A stretch of DNA of 64,000 bases from Hyphobacterium indicum (lineage in GTDB: Bacteria; Pseudomonadota; Alphaproteobacteria; Caulobacterales; Maricaulaceae): NCBI RefSeq assembly GCF_003129605.1, contig NZ_QBDX01000004.1:558001-622000 (forward strand), in the 5' to 3' direction. Position numbers and translations under genes: made by a program. Shown piece by piece: positions 25,588 through 34,085 of this stretch (position 1 is the first letter of the stretch; each line of letters begins with the position of its first letter). The notes below the pieces were generated by a model. It was given only the letters and a program-made list of their open reading frames with translations. It had not been told where the DNA came from and searched no databases.

Positions 25588-25809
25588 GGCAATGGAGAAG
25601 GGCCGGTCTCGGCCAACACAGAGCCGCGCTCATCCGCGATATACCCGGTGATGGCATAAACCGTATCGCAGCCGAATGTGCCGGTGGAGGCCGACGTGCT
25701 GTCATAATGTGCCAGCGGCGCATCCATGCCCGGACGATGCGGCTCCGACGACCCCCACCGCTCCGAAAACGCAAACAGTTCCGAAAACGCACAAAGTCCG
25801 AAGCCTCAA
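25578..25809 (-). pseudogene. probable frameshifted small secreted-protein gene
   Basis: One frame begins at TTG 25809 with a signal-peptide-like run (MRLRTLCVFGTVCVFGAVGV) and stops at 25702-25704. A second, overlapping frame, in which the last ATG is at 25727, reads on as APLAHYDSTSASTGTFGCDT and AITGYIADERGSVLAETG to a stop at 25578. A single frameshift would join the export signal to this mature part. No homologue is recognised. The signal region holds an 18-base duplication. It may also be a chance pairing of frames. Confidence 0.3.
25762..25791. repeat. direct repeat TCCGAAAACGCA, two copies
   Basis: TCCGAAAACGCA occurs at 25762-25773 and again at 25780-25791, an 18-base period. It lies in the putative signal-peptide region of the decayed gene. 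Confidence 0.6.
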
Positions 25810-25834
25810 ATAGCTCCGTTAGTTATTTCGTTTC

Positions 25835-25850
25835 ATTGTATTAAAACAAT
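25835..25850. promoter_or_regulatory. near-palindrome ATTGTATTAAAACAAT (copy 2)
   Basis: The sequence has the same layout as the site at 25572-25587 (14 of 16 bases shared), with inverted ATTGT and ACAAT arms. It is 26 bases upstream of the TTG at 25809, where an operator or promoter element would be expected. Confidence 0.35.
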
Positions 25851-25958
25851 AAATCCGAAAATGGTGTGTGTCCCTGTTTTTTATCCCGAAGGTTACAAGG
25901 TGTCGAATGGGTCACTATCGCTTGTAGACCACGTCTTCGAAGACGGTTGTTGTTCAAC

Positions 25959-26663
25959 CTATCCGCCGCCCGTCGCGATGTTTATCCAGAAATCGGAAAA
26001 GACGATCGGCGAGGCAATGGCCTGAAAGACGACAAAGGCCGCCAACCCAATCCAGCTTGCCGGGTGAACCCTCCGGTATTTCAGAAAATCATAGACCGGC
26101 AGCAAAAGGACAAAGGCCAGGTTTCCGATCGGAATCAGGGGGCTGATAATGTTCTCGGGCAAGTGTCCGTAGAACAGGTAAATGCGTCCCAGAATGGTTG
26201 CGATAGCCGCGATGGCGGTTTGATACATGAATCTCAAATGCCAGTCGGTGCGTCTCCGCATCCCAATCGCGAGGCAGAGAAACAGGACGAATGCTGGCGT
26301 TGAATGAAACAGACGGAATCCGCCGCCCACGACATTGGAAAAATCATCCGCAGACGTGGGAAGCACGTCCAATTGCAAGGCAACACCGCTGATGACATTG
26401 CCTATTGCGACCAGCAAAGCGAGATATCCGACACGCTTGTGCCAGTGAACATTCCCGCTAACGATCAGCCAGGGCTGAACCACGAATATTGCCGTCCACA
26501 TAAGTGCAAATATGGCGTGCGGGTGCATCCACGGACTTGGAGGCGCATAGGAACCGGAGACCAGGGGCACAAAATATCGAGGTGCGAACGCCAGAACTGC
26601 CAGGAGCAGCAACACGATACCCGTATTGCGCATGAAACGGGCATCTGCCGTAATATTCACCAT
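25959..26663 (-). CDS. multi-pass membrane protein, DUF2306-like
   Basis: This 234-residue protein has about seven hydrophobic segments, from TGIVLLLLAVLAFAPRYFV to a final AAFVVFQAIASPIVFSDFW. Histidines recur at helix ends (PHAIFALMW, NVHWHKRVGYLAL, RLFHSTP, TDWHLRFM), a pattern like that of DUF2306 and cytochrome-b561-like proteins. Heme or quinone binding is possible but unproven. The start at 26663 has GGGGGAAG in front. The gene stands alone between AT-rich sequence and a long intergenic region. Confidence 0.6.
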   Translation of the reverse strand: MVNITADARFMRNTGIVLLLLAVLAFAPRYFVPLVSGSYAPPSPWMHPHAIFALMWTAIFVVQPWLIVSGNVHWHKRVGYLALLVAIGNVISGVALQLDVLPTSADDFSNVVGGGFRLFHSTPAFVLFLCLAIGMRRRTDWHLRFMYQTAIAAIATILGRIYLFYGHLPENIISPLIPIGNLAFVLLLPVYDFLKYRRVHPASWIGLAAFVVFQAIASPIVFSDFWINIATGGG

Positions 26664-27242
26664 GATCGCTTCCCCCATCTGCACCTTACGGCAGTACACC
26701 TTCCGGGCAAGCGCACAATTGCTGGCGAATGCGCAATCGGTCGCATTCCATAGGCCAGGCCTCAGCGGGGCCTATCAGACTTCCGATATTCCGGCGTCAC
26801 TGAAAATGAATCAGGGCTTCTAAACCCGAAGCCTCACAGCGTGCCCGCCATGCGCGGCCTGGTGCGCTCCTGGCACACGGGCATCCATCGGAGAGGGCGG
26901 AGCCGCGCGGCCCCCCTTATCCCCGGCGGCCCTGTTCCGCTTACACTCCCTGCCCGCATTCGGGCCCGCGCGCCCGGGCAGGCCCGTTGCGCCGTTTCCG
27001 GAAATTACGGGGATAAACCCGGAAAACCGGAGTCAGCTGGAGACTCACCGGAGTCCGGCCGGGGCCAGAATTGGAGCCATGACATGACCGGAATCGCTTT
27101 GCCAGACACGCTTATCCGCCCGTCAGCGCCCCGGAATTGGAGTCGGAGTTGTAGTAGGAGACAAAACGCCGATTCCGGTTTTATCCCCGCAATTTCCAAC
27201 ACTCCGGCCAATCCGCCGGCGGGCGAGCTGGCGGGCGTGGCA
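26664..27242. other. 579-base intergenic region between the DUF2306-like gene and fba
   Basis: No gene is supported. The first half holds nothing clear apart from a weak hairpin (GGCTTC 26815-26820 with GAAGCC 26828-26833). The second half holds the 198-base element with long inverted repeats, listed separately. A long open frame on the plus strand from 26841 runs antisense to the glycolytic operon and is an artefact of codon bias. Confidence 0.6.
27000..27197. repeat. 198-base element with 25-bp terminal inverted repeats
   Basis: The left end (27000-27024) and the reverse complement of the right end (27173-27197) agree at 23 of 25 positions; the shared core is CGGGGATAAA. A second inverted pair, ACCGGAATCG (27087-27096) and CGATTCCGGT (27170-27179), and the near-identical 12-mers CCAGAATTGGAG (27065-27076) and CCGGAATTGGAG (27131-27142) lie inside. 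It resembles a MITE-like or structured 3'-UTR element. No clear target-site duplication was seen. It lies 45 bases after fba on its transcript. Confidence 0.6.
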
Positions 27243-28271
27243 TCAGCCCTGTTTTTCCAATTCGGGCGTCCATTCGCCGATCGACGCCAGGCCATTCATC
27301 CGGGCCCGGTGATTGAAAGCTTTCTGCCCGGCGGCAACATCCTTGCCCTTCCACGCTTTCAGCGGGGCCGCTTGCAAAGCGCGGCCATAGGAGAAAGTCA
27401 GCGCCCACGGCAGGTCATAGGCCGCATTCATGGCATTGAGGTGCGCGGTCGCGTCCTCGTCCGACTGACCGCCCGAGAGGAAGGCAATTCCCGGCACCGC
27501 CGACGGCACGCAATTGGCCAGACACTGGACGGTCAGATCAGCCACATCCTCGACACTGGCCTGATCCGGACATTTCTTTCCGGGCACGATCATGTTCGGC
27601 TTCAGGATGGTGCCTTCCAGCTGCACGCCCTGGGCATAGAGCTCCTCATAGAGCTTTTTCAGCCCGTATTCGGTGACTTCATAGCAGCGCTCGATGGAGT
27701 GATCGCCATCCATCAGGACTTCCGGCTCGACAATCGGCACAATGCCCGCTTCCTGGCACAGGGCGGCATAGCGGGCGAGCGCGTGCATGTTCACATCCAC
27801 GCAATAGGGCGAGGGCATGCTGTCATCGCCCTCGCGGCCCATTTCGATCACGGCGCGCCACTTCGCAAAGCGCGCACCCAGCTCATGATATTCATTCAGG
27901 CGGTCCCGCAGGCCATCCAGGCCCTCGGTGATCTTCTCACCCGGGGCACCAGCCAGATCCTTGGCGCCCATATCGACCTTGATACCCGGAACCGCGCCGG
28001 CATCGGAAATCAGCTTCGCCAGCGGCGTGCCGTCAGCCGCTTTCTGGCGCAGCGTCTCGTCATAGAGAATGACGCCGGAGATATGCTCATTCATCGCCGG
28101 CTGCGTGCGGAACAGCATTTCTCGCCAGTCGCGGCGGCTGTCCTCGGTCGAGGTCAGGCCGATCGTGTCAAAGCGCTTCTTGATCGTGCCGGTGGATTCA
28201 TCCGCCGCCAGAATGCCCTTGCCGTGCGCCACCATCTGAATGGCAATGTCGTTGAGTTGTTCGAGATCCAT
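27243..28271 (-). CDS. class I fructose-bisphosphate aldolase
   Basis: This 342-residue enzyme is of the animal-like class I type: it begins with GKGILAADESTGTIKKRF and has the Schiff-base signature QLEGTILKPN with the catalytic lysine. FLSGGQSDEDA and PWALTFSYGRALQ are family strings. It splits fructose-1,6-bisphosphate to triose phosphates without a metal ion. It is the third gene of gap-pgk-fba, 42 bases after pgk. Confidence 0.95.
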   Translation of the reverse strand: MDLEQLNDIAIQMVAHGKGILAADESTGTIKKRFDTIGLTSTEDSRRDWREMLFRTQPAMNEHISGVILYDETLRQKAADGTPLAKLISDAGAVPGIKVDMGAKDLAGAPGEKITEGLDGLRDRLNEYHELGARFAKWRAVIEMGREGDDSMPSPYCVDVNMHALARYAALCQEAGIVPIVEPEVLMDGDHSIERCYEVTEYGLKKLYEELYAQGVQLEGTILKPNMIVPGKKCPDQASVEDVADLTVQCLANCVPSAVPGIAFLSGGQSDEDATAHLNAMNAAYDLPWALTFSYGRALQAAPLKAWKGKDVAAGQKAFNHRARMNGLASIGEWTPELEKQG

Positions 28272-28313
28272 CGTCTTGTCCCCAGCAGATCGGTATGTGT
28301 GAAAAGTCTAGCG

Positions 28314-29504
28314 TTAATCGGTGACCGCTTCCACGCCCGGCAAGGCCTTGCCTTCCATCCATTCAAGGAAAGCGCCACCCGCAGTGGAAACAAAGGTGAA
28401 ATCACCCGCCGCACCCGCCTGATTGAGCGCCGCGACGGTATCGCCGCCGCCGGCGACCGCAATCAACTTGTTCGCACGGGCGCGCTGGCCAACATATTTG
28501 GCGACCTCGACAGTGGACGTATTGAAAGGCGGTGTTTCAAAGGCCCCCAGCGGGCCATTCCAGATCAGGGTCCGGCAGGTATCAATCGTATCGGCAAGCG
28601 CATCCACGGTCGCCGGTCCGCAATCGAGCGCCATCATGCCAGCCGGAATGTCATCCACCGGGACCGTCACCGTGTCCGGATTGGCGGCAAACTCCCGCGC
28701 ACAGACCAGATCGACCGGCAGGATCATCTCGCAGCCATGTTTGCGGGCGGCCTCCAGAATGGCGCGGGCGGTATCGGCGAACTCCGCTTCATAGAGGCTC
28801 TTTCCGACATCATGACCTTGCGCCGCCAGGAAGGTATTGGCCATCGCCCCGCCGACAAACAACCGGTCGACCTTGCTGACGAGGTTTTCCAGAAGGTCGA
28901 TCTTGGTCGAGACCTTGGCCCCGCCGACAAGCGCGATGACCGGACGGCGGGGATCTTTCAGCGCCTGCGAAAGATGGTCGAGCTCCCGCTGCAGGGCATG
29001 CCCGGCATAGGCCGGCAGATACGCCGCCACGCCCGCCGTCGAGCCATGCGCCCGATGGGCGGCCGAGAATGCATCATTCACATAGATATCACCGAGCTTC
29101 GCCAGGGCCGCGGCAAATTCGGGATCATTCTTTTCCTCACCGGCATGAAAGCGGGTGTTTTCCAGCAGCAGCACACCGCCCGGCTTGAGGGCTTCGACAG
29201 CCGCCTCGGCCACAGGGCCGATGCAGTCTTCGGCAAACTCGACGGGCGCGGCGATCATATCCGCCAGCGGCGCAACCACCGGCATCAACGAGGCGTTCGC
29301 CACGCGCTGGCCTTTCGGTCGGCCGAAATGCGCCAGCAGGACAATTTTCGCACCGGCCGATTTCAGATAGCTGATCGTCGGCATCGCCGCCATCAGCCGG
29401 GTCGCATCCGTGACCACGCCATCCTTCATCGGCACATTGAAATCAACACGGACCAGAACCCGCTTGTCTTTCACGTCCGCGTCTTCGATCCGGCGCAATC
29501 CCAT
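28314..29504 (-). CDS. pgk: phosphoglycerate kinase
   Basis: This 396-residue protein has the N-domain motif RVLVRVDFNVPM with 3-phosphoglycerate residues, FGRPKG, and the C-domain AVAGGGDTVAAL near the end. It transfers phosphate from 1,3-bisphosphoglycerate to ADP. The start at 29504 has AGGGA at seven bases; a GTG directly before it is also in frame. It is the middle gene of the glycolytic operon, 24 bases after gap. Confidence 0.95.
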   Translation of the reverse strand: MGLRRIEDADVKDKRVLVRVDFNVPMKDGVVTDATRLMAAMPTISYLKSAGAKIVLLAHFGRPKGQRVANASLMPVVAPLADMIAAPVEFAEDCIGPVAEAAVEALKPGGVLLLENTRFHAGEEKNDPEFAAALAKLGDIYVNDAFSAAHRAHGSTAGVAAYLPAYAGHALQRELDHLSQALKDPRRPVIALVGGAKVSTKIDLLENLVSKVDRLFVGGAMANTFLAAQGHDVGKSLYEAEFADTARAILEAARKHGCEMILPVDLVCAREFAANPDTVTVPVDDIPAGMMALDCGPATVDALADTIDTCRTLIWNGPLGAFETPPFNTSTVEVAKYVGQRARANKLIAVAGGGDTVAALNQAGAAGDFTFVSTAGGAFLEWMEGKALPGVEAVTD

Positions 29505-29528
29505 CACAAATCCCTTGTATTCGGCAGC

Positions 29529-30542
29529 TTAGAGGAACCGGCCCATGGCCACGGCCGTATCGATCATGCGGCAAGCAAAGCCCCACTCATTATCATACCA
29601 TGTCATGACCCGCGCGAGACGGCCATCGATCACATTGGTCTTGTCAATGGCAACGATCGAGGAACGATTGTCATGATTATAGTCGATCGAGACCAGCGGA
29701 ATGTCATCATAACCGAGAATACCCTTCATCGGGCCATCGGCGGCGGCGCGAATGGCGGCGTTGATCTCTTCGGCATTCGTTTCCTTCGAAGGCACAAAAA
29801 CCAGATCAATCAGGGAGACATTCGGGGTCGGCACGCGAACCGCTGCCCCGTCCAGCTTGCCCGCCAGTTCCGGCAGCACCAGTCCGACGGCTTTGGCCGC
29901 GCCGGTCGAGGTCGGCACCATGGACATCGCCGCCGCCCGGGCACGATGCAGGTCCTTGTGGTTCCGGTCCAGCGTCGGCTGGTCGCCGGTATAGGCATGG
30001 ATCGTGGTGACATGGCCGCGCTCGATACCGACCGCGTCGTTCAGTACCTTCGCGACCGGCGCGAGACCATTCGTGGTGCAGGAGGCATTCGAAACCACCA
30101 AATCGCCGGCGGCCAGTTGATCATGGTTCACACCATAGACAATGGTCTTGTCGGCATTCTTGGCCGGCGCCGAGCACAGCACTTTCTTGGCACCTGAGCC
30201 TTCGATGTGCGCCATCGAGGCTTCCTTGGAATTGAATTTCCCCGTGCATTCCAGGACCAGATCAACGCCCATATCGCCCCAGGGCAATTGCGACGGATCG
30301 CGGTTCGAGACTTTCTGGATCTTGCCGAACCCGGCATCAATCCAGTCATCGCCGACGGTAATCTTTCCCGGATAGCGGCCATGCACGCTGTCATAGGTCA
30401 GCAGGTGAGCATTGGTTTCCGGGGTCGAGGAATCATTGATGGCAACCACCTCGATTTCGTCCCAGCGCTTTTCTTCCAGAACCGCGCGCAATGCCAGACG
30501 GCCGATGCGGCCAAATCCCGTAATAGCAACCCGAACAGCCAT
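29529..30542 (-). CDS. gap: type I glyceraldehyde-3-phosphate dehydrogenase
   Basis: This 337-residue enzyme has the NAD motif ITGFGRIGRLALR, the catalytic cysteine in SNASCTTNGLAP (about 155), HAYTGDQ and a C-terminal WYDNEWGFACRM. It is the first gene of gap-pgk-fba and sets the direction of the operon. The order is typical of alphaproteobacteria, though fba is often elsewhere. Confidence 0.97.
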   Translation of the reverse strand: MAVRVAITGFGRIGRLALRAVLEEKRWDEIEVVAINDSSTPETNAHLLTYDSVHGRYPGKITVGDDWIDAGFGKIQKVSNRDPSQLPWGDMGVDLVLECTGKFNSKEASMAHIEGSGAKKVLCSAPAKNADKTIVYGVNHDQLAAGDLVVSNASCTTNGLAPVAKVLNDAVGIERGHVTTIHAYTGDQPTLDRNHKDLHRARAAAMSMVPTSTGAAKAVGLVLPELAGKLDGAAVRVPTPNVSLIDLVFVPSKETNAEEINAAIRAAADGPMKGILGYDDIPLVSIDYNHDNRSSIVAIDKTNVIDGRLARVMTWYDNEWGFACRMIDTAVAMGRFL

Positions 30543-30619
30543 GCAAAATTCCTCTCGAGCAGGTAGGTGCGAGCCCCGCAGGCCCGCCTGAAACAGAGTC
30601 GCGCGCCGTTTAGCCGCTC

Positions 30620-31486
30620 TTAAACGCGACGTCCACTCATACCCATCATTTCAAGGCATCTTTCCAGCGACTCCTGCCAGTCCGGCAGGGTGATACCATA
30701 GACCGCCTGCGCTTTGGACAGATCAAGGCGCGTATCACCCGGACGGCGCGCGCGCGTTGGATAGGCGCTTGTGGGAATACCGGTCACAGGCGTGGAGAGC
30801 CCCGCCCCCGAAATCGACGCTTCCGCGAGATCTTTCCAGCTCGCCTCGCCGGAATTGGCGACATGCAACAATCCGCCTGCCGCCCCGCCGCGTAAATGCT
30901 CCACCAGTTCCAGCAAGGCGTCGGCCAGCGCATGGGCTTCGGTCGGGCGGCCGATCTGGTCATCAACCACATTCAGGGCATCGCGCCCGGCTGCCAGCTG
31001 CAACATGGTACGCACAAAGTTGGTGCCTTCATGAGCATAGACCCAACTCGTCCGGACAATCAGCGCATCCGGATTCACCCCCATCACGGCTTGCTCGCCG
31101 TCAGCCTTTGTCTGACCGTAAATGTTCAGCGGGGCGGTCGCGGCGGTCTCCGCGTAGGGCGCACCACCCAATCCGTTGAAGACATAATCGGTCGAGAGAT
31201 GAAGGAAGGGGATGCCGCGCGCTCCGGCAGCCCGCGCCAAGACGGCCGGAGCGGTTTCGTTCAGGGCCCGCGCGGCCTCAATATCATCCTCGGCCCGGTC
31301 TACGGCGGTATAGGCGGCCGCATTGATGATGGCGTCAGGCGATATCTGGCCGATGATATCGGCAATACCGGTCGGATGCGCGAGATCAATCTGTGGCCGG
31401 CCGATACGGACAACTTCGTGAGCCCCGGCCTCCCGCGCCAACGCTCTGGCCACCTGCCCCGTCGAACCGATCACCAGAATCTTCAT
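30620..31486 (-). CDS. rfbD: dTDP-4-dehydrorhamnose reductase
   Basis: This 288-residue SDR-like protein has the motif VIGSTGQVARAL at 5-16, FLHLSTDYVFNG, the YxxxK pair in IYGQTKADGE and IVRTSWVYA. It makes dTDP-L-rhamnose in the last step of the pathway. It overlaps rfbC by four bases (ATGA). rfbA and rfbB, needed for the first two steps, are not in the window. Confidence 0.9.
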   Translation of the reverse strand: MKILVIGSTGQVARALAREAGAHEVVRIGRPQIDLAHPTGIADIIGQISPDAIINAAAYTAVDRAEDDIEAARALNETAPAVLARAAGARGIPFLHLSTDYVFNGLGGAPYAETAATAPLNIYGQTKADGEQAVMGVNPDALIVRTSWVYAHEGTNFVRTMLQLAAGRDALNVVDDQIGRPTEAHALADALLELVEHLRGGAAGGLLHVANSGEASWKDLAEASISGAGLSTPVTGIPTSAYPTRARRPGDTRLDLSKAQAVYGITLPDWQESLERCLEMMGMSGRRV

Positions 31487-32055
31487 GACTTGTACTCGAA
31501 CAGCTTTGGCATCTCCGCCAGTTTTGGTGCATCGCGATCCTTCTTCGACACCACCGCATTTTCTGTATCCAACGGCCAGCGAATGCCGATCGCAGGGTCA
31601 TTCCAGAAAATACCGCCATCGTGCTCGGCGGAATACGGATTATCGACCTTGTAGGCGATTTCGCTCTCCGGCTCGATCGTGGCAAATCCGTGCGCAAAGC
31701 CGCGAGGCACCCAGAGCTGCAATCCGTTTTCCTCCGTCAGACTGGCCCCGGCCCATTGCCCGAAGGTGGGCGAACCATGCCGGATATCGACAATCACATC
31801 ATAAATGGCGCCGCGTGGGCACCTCACGAGTTTCGCTTGTGCCCTGGGCGGGGCTTGAAAATGAAGGCCGCGCACCGTGCCCGCAGCACTGGATCGCGAG
31901 GCGTTATCCTGCACAAAATCGGTATTGATGCCAGTAAGAGACTGAAACCGCTCTGCATTCCAGACCTCTTCGAACCAGCCTCTCTCATCGCCGAACCGCC
32001 GGGGCTCGATCAGAAACGCATCCTCGAAAGGTCCGAAACGTTCAAATTCTGGCAA
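31483..32055 (-). CDS. rfbC: dTDP-4-dehydrorhamnose 3,5-epimerase
   Basis: This 190-residue cupin has the RfbC motifs FGDERGWFEEVW, FVQDNASRS, GTVRGLHFQAPP (with the catalytic His) and WVPRGFAHGF. It performs the double epimerisation before RfbD. The start is placed at TTG 32055 because AGGAG lies seven bases upstream and the protein is then of standard length; an earlier TTG (32079) has no ribosome site. It is divergent from sqdB. Confidence 0.85.
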   Translation of the reverse strand: MPEFERFGPFEDAFLIEPRRFGDERGWFEEVWNAERFQSLTGINTDFVQDNASRSSAAGTVRGLHFQAPPRAQAKLVRCPRGAIYDVIVDIRHGSPTFGQWAGASLTEENGLQLWVPRGFAHGFATIEPESEIAYKVDNPYSAEHDGGIFWNDPAIGIRWPLDTENAVVSKKDRDAPKLAEMPKLFEYKS

Positions 32056-32114
32056 ATTGGGGCTCCTGCTCGCAAGCAACGGGATATATACTATCTGCGC
32101 GTCTAGAGCAGCAA

Positions 32115-32150
32115 AGCCTTGTCATCAGAGCTTCACCTTGCGACAAGGCT
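32115..32150. promoter_or_regulatory. inverted repeat in front of sqdB
   Basis: AGCCTTGTC (32115-32123) and GACAAGGCT (32142-32150) form a perfect 9-bp inverted repeat with an 18-base gap, in the space between the divergent rfbC and sqdB genes. It may be an operator or a leader hairpin 40 bases before the sqdB start; its regulator is unknown. Confidence 0.45.
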
Positions 32151-32190
32151 GACCAATCCGGAATTCATTATTACAGCGCAGGTGTTCATT

Positions 32191-33396
32191 ATGAAGGTGA
32201 TCGTTCTCGGTGGCGACGGTTTTTGCGGTTGGCCAACCGCCCTCCACCTTTCCAATCTCGGCCATGATGTGGTCATCGTCGACAATCTGTCGCGCCGCAA
32301 GATCGACATCGAGCTGGAAGTCGACAGCCTGACACCCATCCAGCCCATGAGTGTTCGTCTCGCCGCCTGGAAAGAAGTTTCGGGAAAGGATATCCGCTTT
32401 GTCGATCTGAATGTTGGCAAGGATTATCAGGAACTGCTCGACCTCATCCTCAAGGAAAAGCCCGACTCCATTGTTCATTTTGCCGAACAGCGTGCCGCGC
32501 CCTATTCGATGAAATCGGCCAAGCACAAGCGTTACACGGTCGACAATAATCTGAACGCCACCAATGACGTTCTCGCCGCCATCGTCGATTCCGGCCTCGA
32601 CATCCACCTCGTTCATCTCGGCACCATGGGGGTTTATGGATACGGCACGGCTGGAATGAAGATTCCCGAAGGCTATCTCAATGTGAAGATCGAGACGCCA
32701 CAGGGCCTGATCGACACCGAAATCCTCTACCCGGCCAATCCGGGGTCCATCTATCACATGACCAAGACGCAGGATGCCCTCTTCTTCCACTTCTACAACA
32801 AGAATGACGGAATGAAGATCACCGACCTGCATCAGGGGATCGTATGGGGAACACAGACTGAGGAGACCCGCAAGGACGAGCGGCTGATCAACCGCTTCGA
32901 CTATGATGGCGACTATGGCACCGTGCTGAACCGCTTCCTGATGCAGGCTGCGATCGGGCACCCGCTGACGGTTCATGGCACCGGTGGCCAGACCCGCGCC
33001 TTCATCCACATCCAGGACACTGTGCATTGCATCGAGCTGGCACTGAAAAACCGTCCGAAAACCGGTGATAGGGTGCACATCATGAACCAGATGACCGAAA
33101 CGCACCGGGTCAGAGAGCTGGCCGACATGATCGCCAATCTGACCGGTGCAGAGATTGCCAATCTGCCCAATCCTCGCAATGAAGCCGACGAGAACGACCT
33201 TCATGTGGAGAATGCCACTTTCCTGAAACTCGGCCTCAATCCGATCACGCTGGAAGCCGGTTTGATGGACGAAGTCACGGGAATTGCACGTAAATACAAG
33301 GATCGCTGCGATCTGTCGAAAGTGCCGTCCGTTTCCTACTGGAACAAGGACCGCGAAGCCGCGCAGAAAGACGCCAAGCTGAAAGCGGTATCCTAA
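32191..33396 (+). CDS. sqdB: UDP-sulfoquinovose synthase-like epimerase
   Basis: This 401-residue extended SDR matches SqdB/SQD1: VIVLGGDGFCGWPTALHLSN at the N-terminus, VDSLTPI, HFAEQRAAPYSM, LGTMGVYG and the YxxxK pair in SIYHMTK. These are the NAD and catalytic sites that convert UDP-glucose and sulfite to UDP-sulfoquinovose. The sulfoquinovosyl transferase (sqdX/sqdD) is not adjacent. The start at 32191 has AGGTG. It overlaps a sulfotransferase gene in the convergent orientation. Related archaeal and glycan-building enzymes are alternatives. Confidence 0.85.
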   Translation: MKVIVLGGDGFCGWPTALHLSNLGHDVVIVDNLSRRKIDIELEVDSLTPIQPMSVRLAAWKEVSGKDIRFVDLNVGKDYQELLDLILKEKPDSIVHFAEQRAAPYSMKSAKHKRYTVDNNLNATNDVLAAIVDSGLDIHLVHLGTMGVYGYGTAGMKIPEGYLNVKIETPQGLIDTEILYPANPGSIYHMTKTQDALFFHFYNKNDGMKITDLHQGIVWGTQTEETRKDERLINRFDYDGDYGTVLNRFLMQAAIGHPLTVHGTGGQTRAFIHIQDTVHCIELALKNRPKTGDRVHIMNQMTETHRVRELADMIANLTGAEIANLPNPRNEADENDLHVENATFLKLGLNPITLEAGLMDEVTGIARKYKDRCDLSKVPSVSYWNKDREAAQKDAKLKAVS

Positions 33397-34079
33397 AGCG
33401 CACCCTGACGCGGCCAGCCCGGATCATTCGGGCTGCCATGCCCGCGCTCGGGATAGCAGAAGGCAATCGCCGCTTCTGTTTGCGTGCCGGTGGGGCTGAG
33501 GCCGCAAAAATCGATCAGCTGTTCGACAAAGCGCTCCGGCCGGACCAGTGATTTTTCATAGCTGACGAGTGCAGCCGGAAGCGTGCAACGCTCCAGATAA
33601 TTGCGGCAAAGCTGATAGAGCGTCAGCGTTTCTTCCATTGCCGTCAGAAGCGGTTTCTGCGTCAGTAAATGCACCCGCTCTGCCGCCGCCTGCGGATCCC
33701 GGAAAACACATATCAGCCGGGGTGCCGGCAGCAAATCCTGCACCTGCGCCGCATAAAGGACGCCGTGCGGATCTTTCCAGCCCCAGGCCGTGCCGGCTGC
33801 TGCCCGCCTTTCGATCAGCGGCCGCATCCGTGACAGGGCCGTCCGGAAAGCTCCGCTGTGCGGATCCGCCAATTCCGTAACACTGCCCCGGGCTTCCTGA
33901 ATATCAAGATCCTCATTATTCCCGACACCTTGCCGCGCGCCCATATCGGCACCCAGAATCCGCAGGGCCCCTGCCACCATTGATGTGCCGCCACGCGGCG
34001 CGCCGAAAACGAAAATGCCCCGGCCTTCACCTTCCGGCGGCCCGGTCAACACATGTAGCGGTTCGGAACGTTCATACAT
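33393..34079 (-). CDS. sulfotransferase-family protein
   Basis: This 228-residue protein has the 5'-phosphosulfate loop FGAPRGGTSMVAGAL (about 24-38) and a 3'-phosphate-like CVFRDPQAAAERVH (about 124-137), the two PAPS-binding motifs of sulfotransferases. The acceptor is not predictable. It ends in CTAA shared with sqdB, so both strands are sulfur-related. No strong ribosome site is seen at the ATG, and argE precedes it by 6 bases on the same strand. Confidence 0.75.
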   Translation of the reverse strand: MYERSEPLHVLTGPPEGEGRGIFVFGAPRGGTSMVAGALRILGADMGARQGVGNNEDLDIQEARGSVTELADPHSGAFRTALSRMRPLIERRAAAGTAWGWKDPHGVLYAAQVQDLLPAPRLICVFRDPQAAAERVHLLTQKPLLTAMEETLTLYQLCRNYLERCTLPAALVSYEKSLVRPERFVEQLIDFCGLSPTGTQTEAAIAFCYPERGHGSPNDPGWPRQGAL

Positions 34080-34085
34080 GGTGCA

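Larger units (their letters stand above)
25470..25958. other. 489-base AT-richer stretch with a decayed small gene
   Basis: No intact gene is recognised. The stretch holds two matching near-palindromes, an 18-base-period direct repeat and a frameshifted small reading frame, each listed separately. Base composition is poorer in GC than in neighbouring genes, which suggests foreign or relaxed sequence. Confidence 0.5.

Noticed and set aside
26815-26833. Short hairpin as a terminator between the DUF2306-like gene and the intergenic region
   Set aside because: The 6-bp stem and the lack of a T-tract give no support, and no plus-strand gene ends there.
26841-30197. A 1118-codon open frame on the plus strand across the gap-pgk-fba region
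   Set aside because: It runs antisense to three well-recognised glycolytic genes and has no protein family pattern; GC-rich codon use suppresses stop codons in this frame.
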